Below, in pieces: positions 6,931 to 9,504 of a DNA stretch of 9,504 bases (its first letter is position 1; each line of letters begins with the position of its first letter). Source of the DNA: Sphingomonadales bacterium. GTDB lineage: Bacteria > Pseudomonadota > Alphaproteobacteria > Sphingomonadales > Sphingomonadaceae. The notes under the pieces are model-generated. The model saw nothing but the letters and a program-made list of their open reading frames with translations, did no database searches and was not told the DNA's origin. The position numbers were made by a program, and so were the translations under genes. The stretch spans positions 1-9,504 of the forward strand of contig JAGWUU010000114.1 in NCBI GenBank assembly GCA_028868335.1, written 5' to 3'.

Positions 6931-6956
6931 TGGTTGTTTGCGGGTTTCGGACATGA
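6927..6956 (+). other. Nine-codon mini-cistron bridging rnc and era
   Basis: ATG at 6927 overlaps the rnc stop as ATGA. The frame reads MMVVCGFRT and ends at TGA 6954-6956, which overlaps the era ATG (6953) as a second ATGA. era itself has no clear Shine-Dalgarno, so ribosomes finishing rnc could step through this frame and re-initiate at era. The peptide looks meaningless as a product; if real, its role would be coupling. Chance cannot be excluded for so short a frame. Confidence 0.35.
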
Positions 6957-7846
6957 CCCAGCACTGTGGCCTTGTCGCCGTTCTCGGCGCGCCCAATGCG
7001 GGCAAGTCAACTCTGGTCAATGCGCTGGTCGGGCAGAAGGTGGCGATCGTCAGCGCCAAGGCGCAGACCACCCGTGCCCGGCTGATGGGCATCGCGCTGG
7101 ACGGCGAGACGCAGATCATCCTCGCCGACACCCCCGGCCTGTTCGCACCCAAGCGGCGGCTCGACCGGGCGATGGTCAACGCCGCCTGGGAAGGCGCGGT
7201 AGAGGCTGACGCGATCCTGTTGGTGGTCGATGGGCGCAAGAAGAAGCGCGACTACCTTCAGCCAATCCTCGACAGCCTCAAGGACCGGCCCGAGCGCAAG
7301 ATCCTGGTGCTCAACAAGGTCGATGAAACCGCCAAGGAACCTCTGCTGATCGCAGCGCAGGACCTGGCCGGTGAAGGCCAGTTTTCCGAAGTGTTCTTCG
7401 TCTCGGCATTGACCGGCGACGGGGTGCCGGAGTTGAAGGCGCGGTTGGCGGAGCTGATGCCCGAAGGCCCGTGGCACTACCCCGAGGACCAGGTTTCCGA
7501 CGCCAGCGAACGCCTGCTCGCCTGCGAGATCACCCGCGAGCAGATCTACCGCCAGCTCCACGATGAACTGCCCTATGACAGCGTGGTCCGCCCGGAAAGT
7601 TATACCACCCGCAAGGACGGCTCGGTCGAGATCCACCAACAGATCGTCATCGCTCGCGACAGCCAGAAAGGGATCGTGCTGGGCAAGGGCGGGTCAAAGC
7701 TCAAGGCGATCGGCGAAGCCGCACGCAAGGAACTGGCCGAACTTCTGGGCGCAAAGGTCCACCTGTTCCTCCACGTCAAGGTCGATGAACGCTGGAGCGA
7801 GGACAAGGAAATCTACGAGGAACTCGGGCTGGACTGGGTGCGGTGA
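6953..7846 (+). CDS. era: Ribosome-assembly GTPase Era
   Basis: This 297-residue GTPase binds 16S rRNA near its 3' end and supports 30S maturation. The GTPase motifs are G1 GAPNAGKS at residues 12-19, the switch I QTTR at 38-41, G3 DTPG at 59-62, G4 NKVD at 121-124 and G5 SAL at 151-153. The C-terminal KH RNA-binding domain spans about 200-280, with its GKGG loop at 244-247. The start is the ATG giving MTQHCGLVAVLGAPNAGKST, a normal-length N-terminus; the longer frame upstream overlaps rnc in another frame and is not a real extension. The gene lies 22 nt after rnc with no good Shine-Dalgarno, consistent with translational coupling. The frame stays open for 70 codons past the TGA stop (to 8059), but that tail is not part of any known Era protein. 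Confidence 0.96.
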   Translation: MTQHCGLVAVLGAPNAGKSTLVNALVGQKVAIVSAKAQTTRARLMGIALDGETQIILADTPGLFAPKRRLDRAMVNAAWEGAVEADAILLVVDGRKKKRDYLQPILDSLKDRPERKILVLNKVDETAKEPLLIAAQDLAGEGQFSEVFFVSALTGDGVPELKARLAELMPEGPWHYPEDQVSDASERLLACEITREQIYRQLHDELPYDSVVRPESYTTRKDGSVEIHQQIVIARDSQKGIVLGKGGSKLKAIGEAARKELAELLGAKVHLFLHVKVDERWSEDKEIYEELGLDWVR

Positions 7847-8059
7847 GCGCCAGCCGACTTCACCAGATATGAGAACATACTACGGGCGCTAGGTGATCGC
7901 TGCCGCTTTCCAATCTGGTTCGATCTGAACGAAAGTCCTTTGGCGGTTACAATCATGGAACTGCAAGAGGCAAACCCCAGCCTGAGTTTGGAACAAGCAG
8001 CTTCACTCATCGGCCTTGACGTCAGCCAACTCGGCAAAATTAGATTCCCGGAACGCTAA
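7847..8059 (+). pseudogene. Low-GC region after era with a start-less open frame (probable gene remnant)
   Basis: This 209-bp gap before the next gene is clearly lower in GC than its neighbours and uses codons rare in the rest of the window (AGA, ATA, CTA, ACA, TTA-like choices). The frame that continues from the era TGA is open to a TAA at 8057-8059. No ATG or GTG occurs in it until ATG 7955, which would give only 34 residues beginning MELQEANPSLSLEQAASLIG; a TTG lies five codons before it. The residues (for example RALGDRCRFPIWFDLNE followed by a helix-like C-terminus) look protein-like rather than random. I recognise no family. The best reading is the 3' remnant of a foreign or truncated gene; a real 34-aa protein, or non-coding sequence, remains possible. 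Confidence 0.35.
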
Positions 8060-8235
8060 CGCAGCTTGGCAATCCCGATTCCGTCGGCCTTGGCGCGGTC
8101 CTTGGTCGATTCCTCGCTGCGGTTGAGGGCCTTGGCGATTTCCTTGAGGCCCTTGCCCTTTGCTGCGAGGGTGCGCAGCTTGGCGACCTCCTCGGCCTTC
8201 CACGGTTGGCGGTGTTTGGTGAACTGTTCTGCCAT
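8056..8235 (-). CDS. Small basic HTH/SANT-like protein, 59 residues
   Basis: ATG at 8235 to TAG at 8058-8056 encodes 59 residues beginning MAEQFTKHRQPWKAEEVAKL. Codon use is typical of the genome (GCC, AAG, CTC, GAG), and AAGG lies 7 nt before the ATG, so this is very likely a real gene. The pattern W-K-A-E-E-VAKL-R-LAAKGKGLKEIAKALNRSEESTKDRA resembles a single Myb/SANT-like or resolvase-type helix-turn-helix, with a recognition helix about residues 37-50. Similar short proteins occur in alphaproteobacteria, mostly without assigned function. It is rich in lysine (11) and arginine (6), consistent with nucleic-acid binding. It lies 61 nt downstream of topA on the same strand and could be co-transcribed with it. 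Its stop codon overlaps the stop of the convergent remnant frame. Function is not known to me. Confidence 0.7.
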   Translation of the reverse strand: MAEQFTKHRQPWKAEEVAKLRTLAAKGKGLKEIAKALNRSEESTKDRAKADGIGIAKLR

Positions 8236-8269
8236 GATCGGGCCTTAGCAGCCTTTCTCCACTTCGTGC

Positions 8270-8291
8270 CGTCCCCGGTCGAGCCGGGACG
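8270..8291. repeat. Hairpin in the topA to small-HTH gene spacer
   Basis: CGTCCCCGG (8270-8278) and CCGGGACG (8284-8291) pair across a 5-nt loop with one bulged C. There is no T tract on either side. It could be a partial terminator or attenuator between topA and the small gene, or a copy of the CCCGG-type intergenic palindromes common in alphaproteobacteria. Confidence 0.4.
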
Positions 8292-8296
8292 ACGGG

Positions 8297-9504
8297 CTAT
8301 TTTGCCTTTTTCTTCGCCGGGGCCTTCTTCTTCGGCGCCGCTTTCTTCTTGCCCTTGGCCGGTCCCTTCGCCGCGCGTTCGGTGATCAGGGTCACCGCTT
8401 CTTCCTCGGTCAGGTCCTCGGGCTTCTTGTCGCGCGGCAGAGTGGCGTTGGTGGTGCCGTCGGTGACATAGGGGCCATAGCGCCCGGCCATCAGCTTAAT
8501 CTCGCCGCCGCTTTCGGGATGAGCCCCGAACACCTTGAGCGGTTCGGCAGAAGCGCGTGCGCCCCTGCCCCCGCCGTTGGCCGCCTCGGCCAGCTTGGCG
8601 ACCGCGCTGTTCATTCCCGTCTCGAACACCTCGGCGGTGCTGCGCAGTTTTGCGTACTTGCCGTTGTGCGCAAGATAAGGGCCATAGCGCCCGATCGAGG
8701 CGGTGATCGGCTCGCTGGTTTCGGGATGCGCGCCGATGGTGCGCGGCAGGCTCAAGAGCTTGACCGCCCAATCCAGATCAAGCTCGGGAATGTCCTTGGG
8801 GATCGACGAGCGCGCCGCCTCCTTGCCGCTGCCCATCTCGATATAGGGGCCGAACCGCCCGGCCTTGCGGACAATCGGCTCACCGGTTTCCGGGTGCTTG
8901 CCGATCTCGCCTTCCTCGCCCGCCGCCTGGGTGCCGCCGGGCTGTGCGAACTTGCGGGTGTACTTGCACTCTGGATAATTCGAGCAGGCGACGAAGGCGC
9001 CATAGCGCCCGCCGCGCAGCGACAGCCGCCCGGTCCCGCAATTGGGGCAGCGCCGGGGATCGGTGCCGTCCTCTTTCGGTGGGAACAGGTAGTCGGTGAG
9101 GAACTCGTCCAGCGCCTCGGTCACTTCCGAGGGCTTGCGCTCCATCACCTCGTCGCTCTTGGGTTTGAAATCCTTCCAGAACTTGGCGAGCAGGTCCTTC
9201 CACGCCTCGCGCCCGCCCGATACCTCGTCGAGCTCATCCTCCATCCCGGCGGTGAAATCATAGGCGACATAGCGCGGGAAGAAGCGTTCGAGGAATGCGG
9301 TCAGCAGGCGCCCGCTCTCTTCGGCGAAGAAGCGGTTCTTCTCGGTGCGAACATAGGCGCGGTCCTTGAGCACCTGGATCGTCGCGGCATAGGTGGATGG
9401 GCGGCCGATCCCCAGCTCCTCCAGCCGCTTGACCAGCGTAGCCTCGGAATAGCGCGGCGGCGGCTGGGTAAAGTGCTGGCTCGCATCGACGCCCCGCTTG
9501 GCCG
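8297..9504 (-). CDS. topA: DNA topoisomerase I, C-terminal part (5' end of gene outside window)
   Basis: The minus-strand frame is open from the right window edge to TAG at 8299-8297, giving the last 401 residues of the type IA topoisomerase that relaxes negative supercoils. Near its start the fragment reads QHFTQPPPRYSEATLVKRLE and then LGIGRPSTYA, a well-conserved TopA block; the catalytic tyrosine and Toprim domain are upstream and not visible. A four-cysteine zinc ribbon follows (fragment C152, C155, C173, C179). Then come three C-terminal repeats of the form G-x-HPE-(T/S)-x-x-x-I...GR(Y/F)GPY, at fragment positions about 201-222, 257-276 and 326-345. The protein ends in a lysine/alanine/proline tail (KKKAAPKKKAPAKKKAK), common in alphaproteobacterial TopA and likely a non-specific DNA contact. 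A GTG at 9373 is internal, not the start. Confidence 0.95.
   Translation of the reverse strand, partial: AKRGVDASQHFTQPPPRYSEATLVKRLEELGIGRPSTYAATIQVLKDRAYVRTEKNRFFAEESGRLLTAFLERFFPRYVAYDFTAGMEDELDEVSGGREAWKDLLAKFWKDFKPKSDEVMERKPSEVTEALDEFLTDYLFPPKEDGTDPRRCPNCGTGRLSLRGGRYGAFVACSNYPECKYTRKFAQPGGTQAAGEEGEIGKHPETGEPIVRKAGRFGPYIEMGSGKEAARSSIPKDIPELDLDWAVKLLSLPRTIGAHPETSEPITASIGRYGPYLAHNGKYAKLRSTAEVFETGMNSAVAKLAEAANGGGRGARASAEPLKVFGAHPESGGEIKLMAGRYGPYVTDGTTNATLPRDKKPEDLTEEEAVTLITERAAKGPAKGKKKAAPKKKAPAKKKAK

Noticed and set aside
6229..7239. 336-codon minus-strand open frame opposite rnc and era
   Set aside because: It crosses two well-supported genes on the other strand and has no family character.
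7846..7890. AGCGCC...GGCGCT as an era terminator
   Set aside because: It has only 6-bp arms with a 33-nt loop and no T tract; such matches are common by chance.
7844..8059. Stop-codon readthrough making a longer Era
   Set aside because: Era already has normal length with a complete KH domain, and the downstream composition is foreign to it; a remnant gene explains the frame better.
1..9504. Search for tRNA, rRNA, CRISPR arrays, insertion sequences, phage or toxin-antitoxin genes
   Set aside because: I saw no cloverleaf-like sequence, direct-repeat array, transposase motif or terminal repeats; apart from 7847-8059 the window is ordinary chromosomal core sequence.

Overview
This GC-rich window has strong codon bias, long antisense open frames and protein families typical of an alphaproteobacterium. 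The relatedness of the proteins (ScfR-type regulator tail, compact NADPH glutathione reductase, lysine-tailed TopA) and the lepB-rnc-era order point to Sphingomonadales (a Sphingomonas, Novosphingobium or Erythrobacter-like organism). That placement is inferred from recognition of the families, not from a search.

Layout. Bases 1-384 (+) hold the C-terminal end of an XRE/DUF2083 ScfR-type regulator. It is followed by a perfect 12-bp-arm hairpin (390-422) lying between convergent genes. On the minus strand, reading leftward from 5194, come pgi (glucose-6-phosphate isomerase), gor (glutathione reductase), a DltE-like short-chain dehydrogenase, and an extended-SDR reductase of the dihydroflavonol-4-reductase type. 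The last two are tightly coupled: the stop codon of one abuts the Shine-Dalgarno of the next. A 151-bp divergent intergenic region separates pgi from the plus-strand cluster lepB-rnc-era (signal peptidase I, RNase III, Era GTPase). Downstream of era is a 209-bp stretch of visibly lower GC that carries an open frame without a proper start, probably a gene remnant. It collides tail to tail with a 59-aa HTH-like protein gene on the minus strand (8056-8235). The right end (8297-9504, minus) is the C-terminal part of topA, cut by the window edge.

How the genes work together. Lep, Rnc and Era form the conserved protein-export / ribosome-maturation cluster: RNase III processes rRNA and Era monitors 16S assembly. 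pgi and gor link central carbon flux to redox balance (NADPH made from glucose-6-phosphate is the electron donor for glutathione reductase). The two SDR genes form a small oxidoreductase unit with unknown substrates. A 17-bp palindrome sits just upstream of that unit, over a candidate -35 element.

I see no complete novel system, mobile element, CRISPR array or RNA gene. The points worth a second look are small: a hairpin that covers part of the gor ribosome binding site, a 9-codon mini-cistron bridging rnc and era by two ATGA overlaps, the low-GC start-less frame after era, the palindrome in front of the SDR pair, and several intergenic hairpins that may belong to dispersed repeat families.
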